Shown here one piece after another: positions 38,534 to 47,631 of a stretch of DNA of 47,742 nt. The notes below the pieces were generated by a model. That model was given only the letters and a program-made list of their open reading frames with translations, was not told the DNA's origin and searched no databases. Location: contig JAILFJ010000097.1 in NCBI GenBank assembly GCA_024697625.1, positions 1-47,742 of the forward strand, given 5' to 3'. The DNA is from Oscillospiraceae bacterium (GTDB lineage Bacteria > Bacillota > Clostridia > Oscillospirales > Oscillospiraceae). A program made the translations under genes and the position numbers. How positions within the stretch are numbered: position 1 is the first letter of the stretch; each line of letters opens with the position of its first letter.

Positions 38534-41302
38534 TTACCGTCTGTTTTCCTCTCTGTCCAAAGATTGCTCTTTCTCTGTATTCTCTCTGACCCAATCCAGC
38601 ATCTCTCGCATGTTTCCTTCATAGAGTACCTCGAAGTCTTCTTTTCGTCGTGCGACAAAGCGCCAGAAACCCTGATCCGGGTTCCGGTACGATACGGAAA
38701 CCGGTTCTCCGGCCAAATTGATAAACCATGCGTACTTTTCCGAGCTGTCTGTATAGTCCGCGTGATAGTGCACTTTCAGGCCGCGTTTCCTGGCTTTCAG
38801 GAAGAGCACATAGGAATAGTATTCCCGGTTGATTGAACTTGTCTGGGTCCTGGAGAGCAGGAGAATATCGTCAGCATGATTGCGCCGGATGTAGCGCTGT
38901 TCACTCTGAAAGACCCACTGCCCTTCCGGATCCGGTTTCGATGTCTCCATGGATCGGACAGAGCAGAGGATCTCCGGCATGCTGACAAGATACTCCTTCC
39001 ACCTCTCTGTGCCTGAAAACGTCTTTCTCTCTATGATGCTCTGAAGCTGAGGGACCACAGGTTCTTCTTCCCTGAGGTCGTCCATCAGTTCCCGCAGCGT
39101 CTCCCGTCGGCCGTCATGATCGTCCCGCATCAGGCGTCGGAAGCCGACGTCTCTGTCCATATTGTCCAGGAAGCACTGTCGGGTTCTTCCCGGAGGAAGC
39201 AGGTAGCTGTTCTCTCCTCCGAAGCAGAGCAGGGCGCGTCTGAGGATTTCGGACTCCTCCAGCTCCCGTCGTACACCATTGCGGTCAAAAAGCAGCCGGA
39301 ATCTGCGGAGATAGCGGATAAAGTCGGAATAAGCCGGTCCGTCAGCGGGCGGTATATCCGGGTCCAGCCCTTCCGTTGCCCTCTTCTCGGCCGTCCGGAA
39401 GACATCCGCTGCCCTGATCCCGGCAAAATCGAACAGCATCCCGATACGACCGCCCAGAAAAGAGTTCTCGGCATCTGTTATCGCTTTTTTCCACCGGCGG
39501 TCACTCCTGGTCAGTGCTGCTTTCAGTGCCTCCTCTTCCAACTGGAATGCCGGGAAAACGGACAGGCTCTCCGGCACCTGCGGCCACTCCAGAAATCGGT
39601 CAGAACAGTGCAGTGCAAAGCCGTTCTCTGTCAGAGCGCCAGCAGATCGGATCATGCTGAAGCAGTCATCCGCCTGCAGGTTCAGCACCCCCTGAGTCAG
39701 GTTGGACAGCACGTGCAGCCAGCGCCGCAGGGCATCAGAATATCGGAACCGGATGCCAATATGTGCATATCGCAGAAGAAATGCATATTCCGCACTGAGC
39801 AGAATTATCTCTTCATAATCCAGAGTGCGCTTTTCTTCCAACCCTGTCAGTCTACGAAACACGCTCTCTTCATCCAAGGGAAGTTCGCCGGGGCCGGATC
39901 GTTTCATAAATGCAATGCTTCCGGTTTCTCTCTTCCTCACCGTGAGCAGGTCCAGGATCTTCTCTATTCTTCTGAATGTCTGTGCCGTCACGGGAGGGTT
40001 CTCGCTGCGCAGTTCCCCAACCACGCGGAATCCGTCCCGGAACAGTCTGGAGAAGAATGACTCATCCGGTTCCTGCATCAGGATGAGCATCGCATTGCGA
40101 AGTACGGTCTGTCCGGCACTGCCCGCCATATTGACGATGCAGTCTGTCAGGATCATGAAGCGCAGGAATCGCAGGATCGGCAGGTCCACAGTGGGATGCG
40201 GTCCGCGGGGACGGTAGTCCTTCTGCCAGAAGAATTCTGTCCACGGCCCGTTGAGTTTCTGCAGAAACTGCTCAGAAAATACCGGTTTTTCCCCATCTGC
40301 TTCCTTTGCATCCTTCGCCAGCCAGCTCCGGAGACCGGCTTTGACACTCTCATACAGCGTCAGCGGTCTGCCCCTTGCATTCATCTTTATATATACGCTG
40401 TCGCTCATGCCACTGTCGTTCAGATTCAAAAACCGGAATCCAATCGGTGGATTGCCGGAGGTAAGCAATGTGAAGAGTCGCTCCGACGTGATTTCTTCCC
40501 TGCTGAGAGAATCTGCTCTCTCCTCCAGTTCATCCAGCACGGCAAGCATGCCACGGATCGAAGGATCGAGGCTGTCGGTATCAAAGAGCATTCCGCTGTT
40601 ACGAAGCCGGGCAGAGAGAGGCTCCTTGTCTCTGCGTTTCTGCAAAGCCTGAGGAGTATGCAGCACAAGGCGGCGGCAGAAACGTCCGCTGCTCTCGTTT
40701 GCATCGTACTGGAACCGAAGCAGGCACTTCCTTACCTCAGGTTCCGTGTACAGTCGGCCGGAGCGCAGTGCAAGCAGCCAGTGTAGCAGGAACAGTGTCG
40801 TCAGGCGTTGCTGACCGTCAACCGGGATAAAATGCTTTCCTTCTTCCAGATTTCCGTAGATGAACCCCAATTCCAGATATGCAGCGTCGCCGTCTCCATC
40901 TGCTGCCGCGCGCAGACATCCGAACAGGTCGTCCAGCAGTCTCTGGCGGACACGACAGGTCCCGGCATCCGAACGCCCGTGGATATAGCCTCGCTGCAGA
41001 GCCGGAATACTGACCGTAAGTCCCTGCACAGCCAGAAGGCTCCAGAGGCTCTCACGAGTGGCAGCGGGGGCTGTCGGTGCTGTCTGCTTTTCAGAGCTCC
41101 CTGGCATTTCAGCCTCTATCGTTCCGTCGGGTTCAGGGATATCTCCATCCGCTTTCTCAGTTCCGGTGATCTGTCCAGAATTCCGCCGGTGTAAAACCAT
41201 ATACGGTATCGGGTTCTCAGTTGCGGGCAGGCTCTTCGCAGCGGCCGCTTCCTCAAAGGGAACGGAGTTTCGTTTCTCTTCCGTTTTCATTTCAGCTTTC
41301 AT
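38534..41302 (-). CDS. DUF262 protein without HNH domain (second gene of a two-gene system)
   Basis: A 922-residue protein. A disordered, Ser/Pro/Glu-rich leader (about 1-85) precedes a DUF262 (GmrS-like, ParB/Srx-fold) domain with IPALQRGYIHGR (99-110), PVDGQQRLTTLF (160-171, nucleotide-site loop) and YIKMNARGRPLTLYESVKAG (304-323). The remaining 600 residues are helical, then beta-rich near the end, without a DUF1524 HNH motif that I can find. It overlaps the upstream DUF262-DUF1524 gene by 11 bases and has GGAGG 7-8 bases before its ATG. Such proteins bind nucleotides and are found in phage-restriction systems; the role here is inferred. Confidence 0.82.
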   Translation of the reverse strand: MKAEMKTEEKRNSVPFEEAAAAKSLPATENPIPYMVLHRRNSGQITGTEKADGDIPEPDGTIEAEMPGSSEKQTAPTAPAATRESLWSLLAVQGLTVSIPALQRGYIHGRSDAGTCRVRQRLLDDLFGCLRAAADGDGDAAYLELGFIYGNLEEGKHFIPVDGQQRLTTLFLLHWLLALRSGRLYTEPEVRKCLLRFQYDANESSGRFCRRLVLHTPQALQKRRDKEPLSARLRNSGMLFDTDSLDPSIRGMLAVLDELEERADSLSREEITSERLFTLLTSGNPPIGFRFLNLNDSGMSDSVYIKMNARGRPLTLYESVKAGLRSWLAKDAKEADGEKPVFSEQFLQKLNGPWTEFFWQKDYRPRGPHPTVDLPILRFLRFMILTDCIVNMAGSAGQTVLRNAMLILMQEPDESFFSRLFRDGFRVVGELRSENPPVTAQTFRRIEKILDLLTVRKRETGSIAFMKRSGPGELPLDEESVFRRLTGLEEKRTLDYEEIILLSAEYAFLLRYAHIGIRFRYSDALRRWLHVLSNLTQGVLNLQADDCFSMIRSAGALTENGFALHCSDRFLEWPQVPESLSVFPAFQLEEEALKAALTRSDRRWKKAITDAENSFLGGRIGMLFDFAGIRAADVFRTAEKRATEGLDPDIPPADGPAYSDFIRYLRRFRLLFDRNGVRRELEESEILRRALLCFGGENSYLLPPGRTRQCFLDNMDRDVGFRRLMRDDHDGRRETLRELMDDLREEEPVVPQLQSIIERKTFSGTERWKEYLVSMPEILCSVRSMETSKPDPEGQWVFQSEQRYIRRNHADDILLLSRTQTSSINREYYSYVLFLKARKRGLKVHYHADYTDSSEKYAWFINLAGEPVSVSYRNPDQGFWRFVARRKEDFEVLYEGNMREMLDWVRENTEKEQSLDREENRR

Positions 41303-43349
41303 TCTGCAGCTCCTCCAGGTTCAGAAAGGAACAGAGAAAGCAAACAATTTCTTCTGTATATGCCTTTTTGTCCGACTCCCGCCAGCACATCAGATCCGCA
41401 GACTCCCGGAAGCCCTTCATGAAGACCTTTCTGGTACACAGGGGAATAAAGATTCCCTGGGCGCTGCGTTCCAGGATGGCCTTGCGTTTCAGCGGAAAGA
41501 CATCGTTCCGGTAAGACCGGTTGATTCCGCCATCCAGCAGTGTCAGATTCCCGATGCTGTGGTCCGGCCCCTCCTGGCCACCGAAAAAGCGAATAATTGC
41601 TTCGTATACCTGGATAAAATCACGGGTACCCGGCTGCTTTCCTGCTAGATATCGTTTTTCCTTCAGCAGCTCCGGAAGAAGCTCCTGGACCCGGCGTCCG
41701 TCTGCAGTGACAATTCGCTCCAGTTCGGGAAGCTGTGCAGCTTTTTTCAGCCACTGCCGCCGAGAATTCGTCTCCGTGTCGCGCCGGTCATCCCCGGGCA
41801 TCGTATCCGATACGGCGTTGATATGCTCCAGGTCCCAGTTCAGTCTGGCATCACGGTAGAGCTCAAACGGGAATCGTCCGCCCCGGTCGCTTACCTCCAG
41901 GTAGGCGAGGTTATATAGCAGCAACACCTGTCGGATTTTACGCGTATGTTTTGAGTAGCACAGTTCTGACAGCCATTCCCGGCATTCCTCATGAGATTTC
42001 GGCGGCCGGGATCCAAACACTTCTCTGGAGATCAACCTCAGGATCCGCTCCTCAGAGGTCTCTGTGAGAGATTCAGGCCCTTGCTCTGTATCACACTCCA
42101 CTTCCGCACACAGATCCCTGAGTTCCAGCAGCCGCTCCGGTGCCGAGTATGGATCTGTGATTGTGAGAAAGCCGATTCTGTGATACCACCACGGACTCTC
42201 ATACCAGCTGCGCAGCAATCGGTAAAAATCTCTGACTGTTTCCCAGACCTCTCCGACTGCGTCGTTCCTGTCGTTCATTCCCTCTCCCGGATGGAGTCGC
42301 TTGAGCTCAAGGAATAACGAAAATACGCAGAAGGGAAAGCGCCCGTTGTTGTCGGTTTCCGGGACGATCCAGGGTCCCTCATCCGGATACTGCTCTTTCG
42401 CCTTAAGAAGCGCATTTCGGTTCAGCTCCAGCGCCATGATCAAAAAGAGATAATCCAGCCTCGTAGGCGACTGCAATGGATCGTAGCCTGAGTTATATCC
42501 AGAATTCTCATGAACTGTTTCGCCGCGGGCTCCGGTCAGGAAGCTCCAGAATCGTTGATCTGCAAGCTCCGCCTCCATAGCATTCCACTGCTCTGCGATC
42601 CTCATTCTCAGGACAGCTTCTTTCTGCAGTTCCGGAGACGGCTCTCTGTCTGCAGTTCTCCTCTCCAGCAGCAACGCCTTGATCAGTTCCGCGTTGGTCA
42701 GCTGGATTCTTCCCGTGTTCAGTTTCGTAAACAGCGCTGCTTCGTTCAATGGGTCACAATCAGTCACCTCATACCAGATGAGCATCACACGTCGGTCAAA
42801 GGTCTCCTTCAGACATCTCAGTTTGCTGTAGCCTCCCGTGCTTCTCAGTATGTGCTGCAGATAGTCCCCGATGCACTGATAGGCCTCCAGAAGATAGTGG
42901 CAATCGATATCGTTCTCATATTCGTCCAGCTCTTCTGCGATCTTTCTTGCACTTAGATACTCTACTTCCGCCAGGGCATCAAGGAATGCCTGCATTCTCG
43001 GTTTGTCTTTGCAGGTGAGCGTGAATGGGATCAGGTTGTAGCGGTGCGGGGGTGGCACGACCCAGGAATAGCAGCAGTAAAACAGATACAGTGTTGTAAG
43101 GCGCTGCTGCCCGTCGATCACATTCCAGTGTCTCCCGTCAGCGGTCCGCGAAACCACAACCGGCTGCAGGCAGTAGAACGCACCGCTCTCCGCCGGCTGT
43201 GTGAGGGAAAACGTCCGTACATCGTCCAGAAGCTCTCTGACCTCAGTCTGTGTCCAGCGAAAGCCTCTCTGATATAGGTCCACCGTAAAGTGGATGGATT
43301 CACGCTGAAGGCAGGCGAGGCTTTTCAGCCTTACTTCTGCCTCTTGCAT
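41292..43349 (-). CDS. DUF262-DUF1524 protein (GmrSD-type nuclease)
   Basis: A 685-residue protein joining a DUF262 nucleotide-binding domain to a DUF1524 HNH nuclease domain, the layout of GmrSD-type modification-dependent restriction enzymes. DUF262: DLYQRGFRWTQ (24-34) and VIDGQQRLTTLY (78-89), then LFTKLNTGRIQLTNAELIKALL. DUF1524: WDLEHINAVSD (His509 replaces the usual EHIxP context; the proline is absent) and SIGNLTLLDGGINRSYRND with FPLKR (about 598-621). Likely triggers are modified DNA, by family knowledge. GGAGG precedes the ATG by 8 bases. First gene of the pair. Confidence 0.88.
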   Translation of the reverse strand: MQEAEVRLKSLACLQRESIHFTVDLYQRGFRWTQTEVRELLDDVRTFSLTQPAESGAFYCLQPVVVSRTADGRHWNVIDGQQRLTTLYLFYCCYSWVVPPPHRYNLIPFTLTCKDKPRMQAFLDALAEVEYLSARKIAEELDEYENDIDCHYLLEAYQCIGDYLQHILRSTGGYSKLRCLKETFDRRVMLIWYEVTDCDPLNEAALFTKLNTGRIQLTNAELIKALLLERRTADREPSPELQKEAVLRMRIAEQWNAMEAELADQRFWSFLTGARGETVHENSGYNSGYDPLQSPTRLDYLFLIMALELNRNALLKAKEQYPDEGPWIVPETDNNGRFPFCVFSLFLELKRLHPGEGMNDRNDAVGEVWETVRDFYRLLRSWYESPWWYHRIGFLTITDPYSAPERLLELRDLCAEVECDTEQGPESLTETSEERILRLISREVFGSRPPKSHEECREWLSELCYSKHTRKIRQVLLLYNLAYLEVSDRGGRFPFELYRDARLNWDLEHINAVSDTMPGDDRRDTETNSRRQWLKKAAQLPELERIVTADGRRVQELLPELLKEKRYLAGKQPGTRDFIQVYEAIIRFFGGQEGPDHSIGNLTLLDGGINRSYRNDVFPLKRKAILERSAQGIFIPLCTRKVFMKGFRESADLMCWRESDKKAYTEEIVCFLCSFLNLEELQNES

Positions 43350-43435
43350 GCGATATTCCTCCTCTCACTGCTCACTTTCCTGTGTTGTGGGATCACATCG
43401 TCGTTTTCCTGTCGCTCTGTCCGGATCTGTGAATC

Positions 43436-43464
43436 ATTATATCCGCATTCTCCTCTGATTTCCA
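43436..43464 (-). promoter_or_regulatory. Promoter of the DUF262 pair
   Basis: Consensus TATAAT (43436-43441, minus strand) about 85 bases upstream of the first gene; the -35 is weak. It implies a leader of roughly 80 bases. Confidence 0.55.
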
Positions 43465-43621
43465 GCCTTTTTTCAGTCTCATTCACTGCTCTGCTACCCA
43501 TAGACTCTGCAATTCCGTGGTGGTTCCCGGTCTGTTCCCGCACCGGTTTTCCTAAAACACAGTCTTCGGGTCTGAGAAGCCTCATCTTATTCTGCAGTTC
43601 TCCCGGCAGCTTCGGCAACAG

Positions 43622-43668
43622 AAAACCGTATTCTCCATCCATTGAGCGGACAGGGAATACGGTTTTTT
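43622..43668. terminator. Bidirectional 12-bp terminator
   Basis: AAAACCGTATTC (43622-43633) and GAATACGGTTTT (43655-43666) are perfect inverted copies around a 21-base loop, with T-runs on both sides. On the minus strand it ends the oxidoreductase operon before the DUF262 pair. Confidence 0.8.
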
Positions 43669-43782
43669 ATGTCTTGCCGTGTTTTCTGTGATTATCTTAG
43701 CGCCTTCTGCGGAATCGGAGAAGCTTTTCTGCAGCCTTCTGCAGGTTCCCTCACATGCAGATGGTCGCTCCGGTTTTTTGAT

Positions 43783-44325
43783 TCAGGCCTGTGCTGCCGC
43801 TATACCGGCTTCCAGAGCAGCCTTGTTGCCCACGAGGAAACGGGCTTTCTTCTCACCAAGCTCGATCCGGATGGCTTCTACCATCTTGTCGATCGAGACG
43901 CTGCCTTCATCCGCACCCATCATGGCTCCGAGGATTGCAACGTTGGCCCCCTTGGGGTTCTTCACCTCGTCCGCAATCTTCGCCGCATCGCAGTAAACCA
44001 CCCGGACATCGTCACGCTGGACCTTGCGGTCGATGATGGAACTGTTCACAACAATGAGGCCACCCGGCTTCACGGTATGCTCAAACTTGTCCAGGGAGGG
44101 CAGATTCATGGCAATCAGGACATCCGCATTGTCAACCAGCGGAGATCCGACCGGTTCGTCAGAGATTGTCACGGAACAGTTTGCCGTGCCTCCGCGCATC
44201 TCAGGGCCGTAGGAAGGCAGCCAGGAGACATGCTTGCCGTCCAGCATATTGGCCATGGCGAGGAATTTGCCGATGAGCAGCATTCCCTGTCCGCCGAAGC
44301 CCGCGAAAACGTACTGTTTCATCAT
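43783..44325 (-). CDS. 2-oxoacid:ferredoxin oxidoreductase, gamma subunit
   Basis: Gamma subunit (180 aa) of a 2-oxoacid oxidoreductase. The family start [18 protein letters not shown], the [17 protein letters not shown] block and VNSSIID are visible. It follows the TPP subunit by 2 bases and completes a four-subunit enzyme that converts a 2-oxoacid plus CoA to acyl-CoA and CO2 with reduced ferredoxin. Confidence 0.92.
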   Translation of the reverse strand: MMKQYVFAGFGGQGMLLIGKFLAMANMLDGKHVSWLPSYGPEMRGGTANCSVTISDEPVGSPLVDNADVLIAMNLPSLDKFEHTVKPGGLIVVNSSIIDRKVQRDDVRVVYCDAAKIADEVKNPKGANVAILGAMMGADEGSVSIDKMVEAIRIELGEKKARFLVGNKAALEAGIAAAQA

Positions 44326-44327
44326 GG

Positions 44328-45086
44328 TTATTCAGCCCCCTTGTCTTTCTTCACACCCAGCGGATAGTAGGGGATCATATTCTCTTCCAGCCACTTCATC
44401 GCCTCGACCGGGCTGAGCCCCCAGTTCGTCGGGCAGGTGGACAGGACCTCGATCATGCAGAAGCCCTTACCGTCCAGCTGATACTGGAATGCCTTTTTGA
44501 TGGCCTTCTTGGTCTTGAGGATGTTCGCATTGTTATTGACGGCGCAGCGCTCGATATAGTAGGAGCCCGGAACCTCTGAGAGCATCTCGGACATTTTGAT
44601 CGGCGCACCGCACCAAGCTTCATCACGGCCGTGTGGGGAGGTGGTGGTCTTCTGACCAACCAGAGTGGTAGGAGCCATTTGGCCGCCGGTCATGCCGTAG
44701 ATTGCATTGTTCACAAAGATTGTGACAATCTTCTCGCCTCTGTGTGCGGCATGAACGATCTCGGCAGTGCCGATGGAGGCGAGGTCGCCGTCCCCCTGAT
44801 AGGTGAACACGAGGGTGTCGGGCTTTGCACGCTTGGCACCGGTGGCAACAGCGGGAGCGCGGCCATGGGCAGCCTCATACATATCCATGTTGAAGTAGTC
44901 ATACGCAAACACCGAGCAGCCGACAGGGGCGACGCCGAGGACGTTGCCCTCTTCCAGTTTGCCTTCCTGAATCAGCTCATCGATCGACTCCGCCACAAGG
45001 CGGTGGATGATGCCGTGGTTGCAACCCGGGCAATAGTGGAACTGCTTATCGGTGAGGAGCTTGGTTCTTTCAAATACGACAGACAT
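44328..45086 (-). CDS. 2-oxoacid:ferredoxin oxidoreductase, TPP-binding beta subunit
   Basis: Thiamine-pyrophosphate subunit (252 aa). [14 protein letters not shown], the GDG..N TPP motif ([23 protein letters not shown] and [15 protein letters not shown]) and the CPTNWGLSP end match KorB/VorA-type proteins. The cysteines CPGC are conserved in this family. Confidence 0.93.
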   Translation of the reverse strand: MSVVFERTKLLTDKQFHYCPGCNHGIIHRLVAESIDELIQEGKLEEGNVLGVAPVGCSVFAYDYFNMDMYEAAHGRAPAVATGAKRAKPDTLVFTYQGDGDLASIGTAEIVHAAHRGEKIVTIFVNNAIYGMTGGQMAPTTLVGQKTTTSPHGRDEAWCGAPIKMSEMLSEVPGSYYIERCAVNNNANILKTKKAIKKAFQYQLDGKGFCMIEVLSTCPTNWGLSPVEAMKWLEENMIPYYPLGVKKDKGAE

Positions 45087-45088
45087 TT

Positions 45089-46168
45089 TTACTTAGCCTC
45101 CTTCATCTCGAGGATCTTGCTCTTGATCTCTGCAGTAGTCGGGAACTGGCTGCCCAAGTGACCGAAGAACTCGACGTTCTTGCTGCCGTTGATGGCAAGC
45201 TTGACATCCTCCAGCATCTGGCCTTCATTGACCTCGACATCCAGTATGCCCTTCACATGGGCAGCGCAGCAGGTCTCCGCCAGCGCGTCATAGGGGAAGG
45301 GCCAAACGGTGATGGGACGGAACAGGCCTACTTTATAACCTTCCGCACGCATCTCGTCAACGACGGTCTTGGCAATACGGGCAACCGTGCCAAAGGCTGT
45401 TACGACAATCTCCGCATCCTCCGTCTTATAGCACTCCCACATCTGCTCATTCTTCTTCGCCTCGGCATAGATGGCCTGCAGGACGGCATTGTGCTCGGAG
45501 AGGGACTCGGTGTCGATATAGATCGAATTGATGACGCCGCGTTTTGCCGGATCATCACCCGGTTTCCAGCCGGTGCATGCCCAGGGCTTCTTCTCCGGGT
45601 CGACCTTGAAGTCAACCATCTCCGGCATCTCGACCGGCTCCATCATCTGTGCGATGATGCCGTCGGCCAGGAAGAGAACCGGCATACGGTACTTCTCTGC
45701 TTTGTCAAAGGCGAACATCATGATGTCGATGGCTTCCTGTACGGAAGACGGCGCGTAGGTCAGCAGGTGATAGTCACCGTTACCGCCGCCCTTGACGCCC
45801 TGGAAGTAGTCTCCCTGGGAGGCCTGGATATTGCCAAGGCCGGGGCCGCCGCGCATGACATTCAGGATCACGCACGGGAGCTGAGCTCCGGCACAGTAGG
45901 AGATACCCTCCTGCTTCAGCGAAACGCCGGGGCTGGAGGAAGATGTGATCACGCGCGCACCGGTTCCGGCAGCACCGTACACCATGTTGATGGCCGCAAC
46001 TTCACTCTCGGCCTGAAGGAAGCATCCTCCGACCTCGGGCATGCGCTCTGACATGTACTCGGGGATTTCTGTCTGCGGGGTGATCGGGTAACCGAAGAAG
46101 AAGCGGGCGCCGGCACGGATTGCAGCCTCAGCGATTGCTTCGCTTCCCTTCATAAGAGTCAGTGCCAT
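45089..46168 (-). CDS. vorB: 2-oxoacid:ferredoxin oxidoreductase, alpha subunit (VorB-like)
   Basis: Alpha subunit (359 aa) carrying the pyrimidine-binding and transketolase C-terminal domains. [20 protein letters not shown], the [24 protein letters not shown] block (catalytic Glu), [16 protein letters not shown] and [10 protein letters not shown] are diagnostic. It is most like VorB (branched-chain 2-oxoacids), but 2-oxoglutarate or a mixed range is possible. The ATG at 46168 follows AGGAGG; an upstream ATG lies in the ferredoxin gene. Confidence 0.9.
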   Translation of the reverse strand: MALTLMKGSEAIAEAAIRAGARFFFGYPITPQTEIPEYMSERMPEVGGCFLQAESEVAAINMVYGAAGTGARVITSSSSPGVSLKQEGISYCAGAQLPCVILNVMRGGPGLGNIQASQGDYFQGVKGGGNGDYHLLTYAPSSVQEAIDIMMFAFDKAEKYRMPVLFLADGIIAQMMEPVEMPEMVDFKVDPEKKPWACTGWKPGDDPAKRGVINSIYIDTESLSEHNAVLQAIYAEAKKNEQMWECYKTEDAEIVVTAFGTVARIAKTVVDEMRAEGYKVGLFRPITVWPFPYDALAETCCAAHVKGILDVEVNEGQMLEDVKLAINGSKNVEFFGHLGSQFPTTAEIKSKILEMKEAK

Positions 46169-46181
46169 TTTCGTTTCCTCC

Positions 46182-46397
46182 TTAGTCTCTTTCGATCCTG
46201 ATTGCCACATCCGGGCAGGTACGTGCACAGGACGCGCATCCGATGCAGTCTTCCGGTCTCACGACCTCTGCCGGGTGATAGCCCTTCGCATTGAGCTTGG
46301 TTTTGGAAAGCTCCAGCACGTTCTTGGGACATGCCCTGACGCACAGGCCGCATCCCTTGCATACCAGCTCGTTGATGCTCACTGTCACTTTTGCCAT
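46182..46397 (-). CDS. Ferredoxin-type 4Fe-4S subunit of the oxidoreductase
   Basis: A 71-residue protein with two [4Fe-4S] cysteine sets, [12 protein letters not shown] and [12 protein letters not shown]. It passes electrons from the TPP centre to ferredoxin. It is the delta-type subunit, encoded before the alpha subunit as in korDABC/vorDBAC operons. Confidence 0.95.
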   Translation of the reverse strand: MAKVTVSINELVCKGCGLCVRACPKNVLELSKTKLNAKGYHPAEVVRPEDCIGCASCARTCPDVAIRIERD

Positions 46398-46549
46398 AAG
46401 TTCTACCTCTTTTCTGTGTTCTGTGATTCTTCGTCTGCTGTATTCTGTGATATTGCTCGCTGTGTTGCTGCTTGTTCTGTGGTTTTCTCTCTATTGAAAC
46501 CGCTCCTGCGGGTATTCACGCAAAAAAACTGCCCCGCTGCTGACTGCTG

Positions 46550-47254
46550 TTACAGGTTCTTGATCCAGCTGTTCCAGTCACGGCGCATATAGATGTCCAT
46601 CGGGACCGGGGTGCCGATATATTTTTCGTCATATCCCTCCGAGAGAAACTGCTCCAGCAGTTCCCTCTTTCCTGACGTATAGGCTACAGGAACACCTGTA
46701 CGCTCCGAGACCTCACGGATCATCTCATATCCGTCCCGGAGTTCCTGCGGTGTCGTAACCGTTGCAAGATTCGTGTTGTTGATCATGCCGGTGATCTTCA
46801 GCCGGGAATGGATCTGCATCTCTTCCTGGAGATGCACGATCTTCTCCACCGTCCCGGCCAACGGCCGCCGAATGTTCACCACATTCAGGACTTCCAAAGA
46901 TCCCTCTTCCAGCGCCATGAAGTCCTCGTGATACCTTCCAAGCGCTGTTGAGCCGACCGCATCCCCCCCGACATCAAAGATGACCGTGTCCCAGTCCATC
47001 GCAAATGCCGATGCGACCTCTGCGGGAAGGGACAGGGTCTCGATGCCCTGACAGGCAAAATTAGGCGAGACCAGACGGATTTCCTTCATCCGGGTCATCT
47101 GGCCGCGTTCTGTCAGACGGAAGTAGGTGTTGACCATGTCCAGATCCAGCAGTTCCGTCCGCTCTCCCCGCTCCGCTGCCTGGAATGCAAAATTCAGTGC
47201 GAGCTCTGACTTTCCGCTGCCGTAATTGCCGATCAGGACCTTCATTTTCTTCAT
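46550..47254 (-). CDS. P-loop ATPase (SIMIBI/ParA-MinD-like) upstream of the oxidoreductase
   Basis: A 234-residue cytoplasmic NTPase. The Walker A motif GNYGSGKSE lies at about 9-17, LLDLDMVNTYF and VIFDVGGDAVG are the switch-like Asp motifs, and the NTN pair is in GMINNTNLA. The fold is that of MinD/ParA/CobQ-type proteins, but it lacks a typical deviant Walker A lysine (xKGGxGK), so the exact group is open. It is the first gene before the 2-oxoacid oxidoreductase operon (152-base gap), and may help in assembly or regulation of that enzyme. Its promoter is at 47304. Confidence 0.8.
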   Translation of the reverse strand: MKKMKVLIGNYGSGKSELALNFAFQAAERGERTELLDLDMVNTYFRLTERGQMTRMKEIRLVSPNFACQGIETLSLPAEVASAFAMDWDTVIFDVGGDAVGSTALGRYHEDFMALEEGSLEVLNVVNIRRPLAGTVEKIVHLQEEMQIHSRLKITGMINNTNLATVTTPQELRDGYEMIREVSERTGVPVAYTSGKRELLEQFLSEGYDEKYIGTPVPMDIYMRRDWNSWIKNL

Positions 47255-47303
47255 ATCGCGCTCTCCGCTTTCTCTGCCGGTTATGGTATATCTTTGTATT
47301 TTT

Positions 47304-47333
47304 ATTTTATCACTTCTGACTCTCTCCCGTCAA
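47304..47333 (-). promoter_or_regulatory. Promoter of the ATPase-oxidoreductase operon
   Basis: TTGACG, an 18-base spacer and TAAAAT lie about 50 bases upstream of the ATPase gene. Confidence 0.65.
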
Positions 47334-47534
47334 TCAGCAAAATAGCCAGAAAGCTCCGATTATAAATTGCATATTGACGAAGTATTTATATTTTTGCTCC
47401 TGTTTTAATGCAAATATCGGAAAAATGCAGATATTTGCATCTTATCATCTCGTATTCCGAACCGTCCTGAACTCTGCAGCATTTTGCCTCCCCCGATACA
47501 GTTCTGTGCCATGCCGGTACCGGACTCTGTTCGG

Positions 47535-47631
47535 GCCGGGCGAAAAGGGCCACACCCTAGCCGGGCAGAAAGGGCCAATTCCAGCCGATTTAAAAAGGCC
47601 AATATCAGCCGGTTGAAAAGGGCCACAAGTT
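47535..47631. repeat. Four tandem imperfect 24-25 base repeats, IS21-like end
   Basis: Copies begin at 47535, 47560, 47584 and 47608. Each has the pattern GCCGG/A, 4-5 variable bases, AAAAGGGCCA and a spacer. IS21-family elements carry several such repeats at each end as transposase sites, and a possible TG tip lies near 47529. No transposase gene lies in the window; the element would extend beyond the right edge. Confidence 0.5.

Larger units (their letters stand above)
43350..43782. other. Gap between the DUF262 system and the oxidoreductase operon
   Basis: About 430 bases without a convincing gene. It holds the terminator hairpin at 43622-43668 and the DUF262 promoter near 43436. A minus-strand open frame (43331-43642, 103 codons) overlaps the DUF262 start and lacks a ribosome site; I do not call it. 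Confidence 0.6.

Noticed and set aside
43331-43642. A 103-codon minus-strand frame before the DUF262 pair
   Set aside because: It begins in the terminator hairpin, lacks a ribosome site, overlaps the DUF262 start and has a composition unlike a real protein.
47535-47631. CRISPR array
   Set aside because: The repeats are imperfect, follow each other every 24-25 bases without true spacers, and no cas gene is present.
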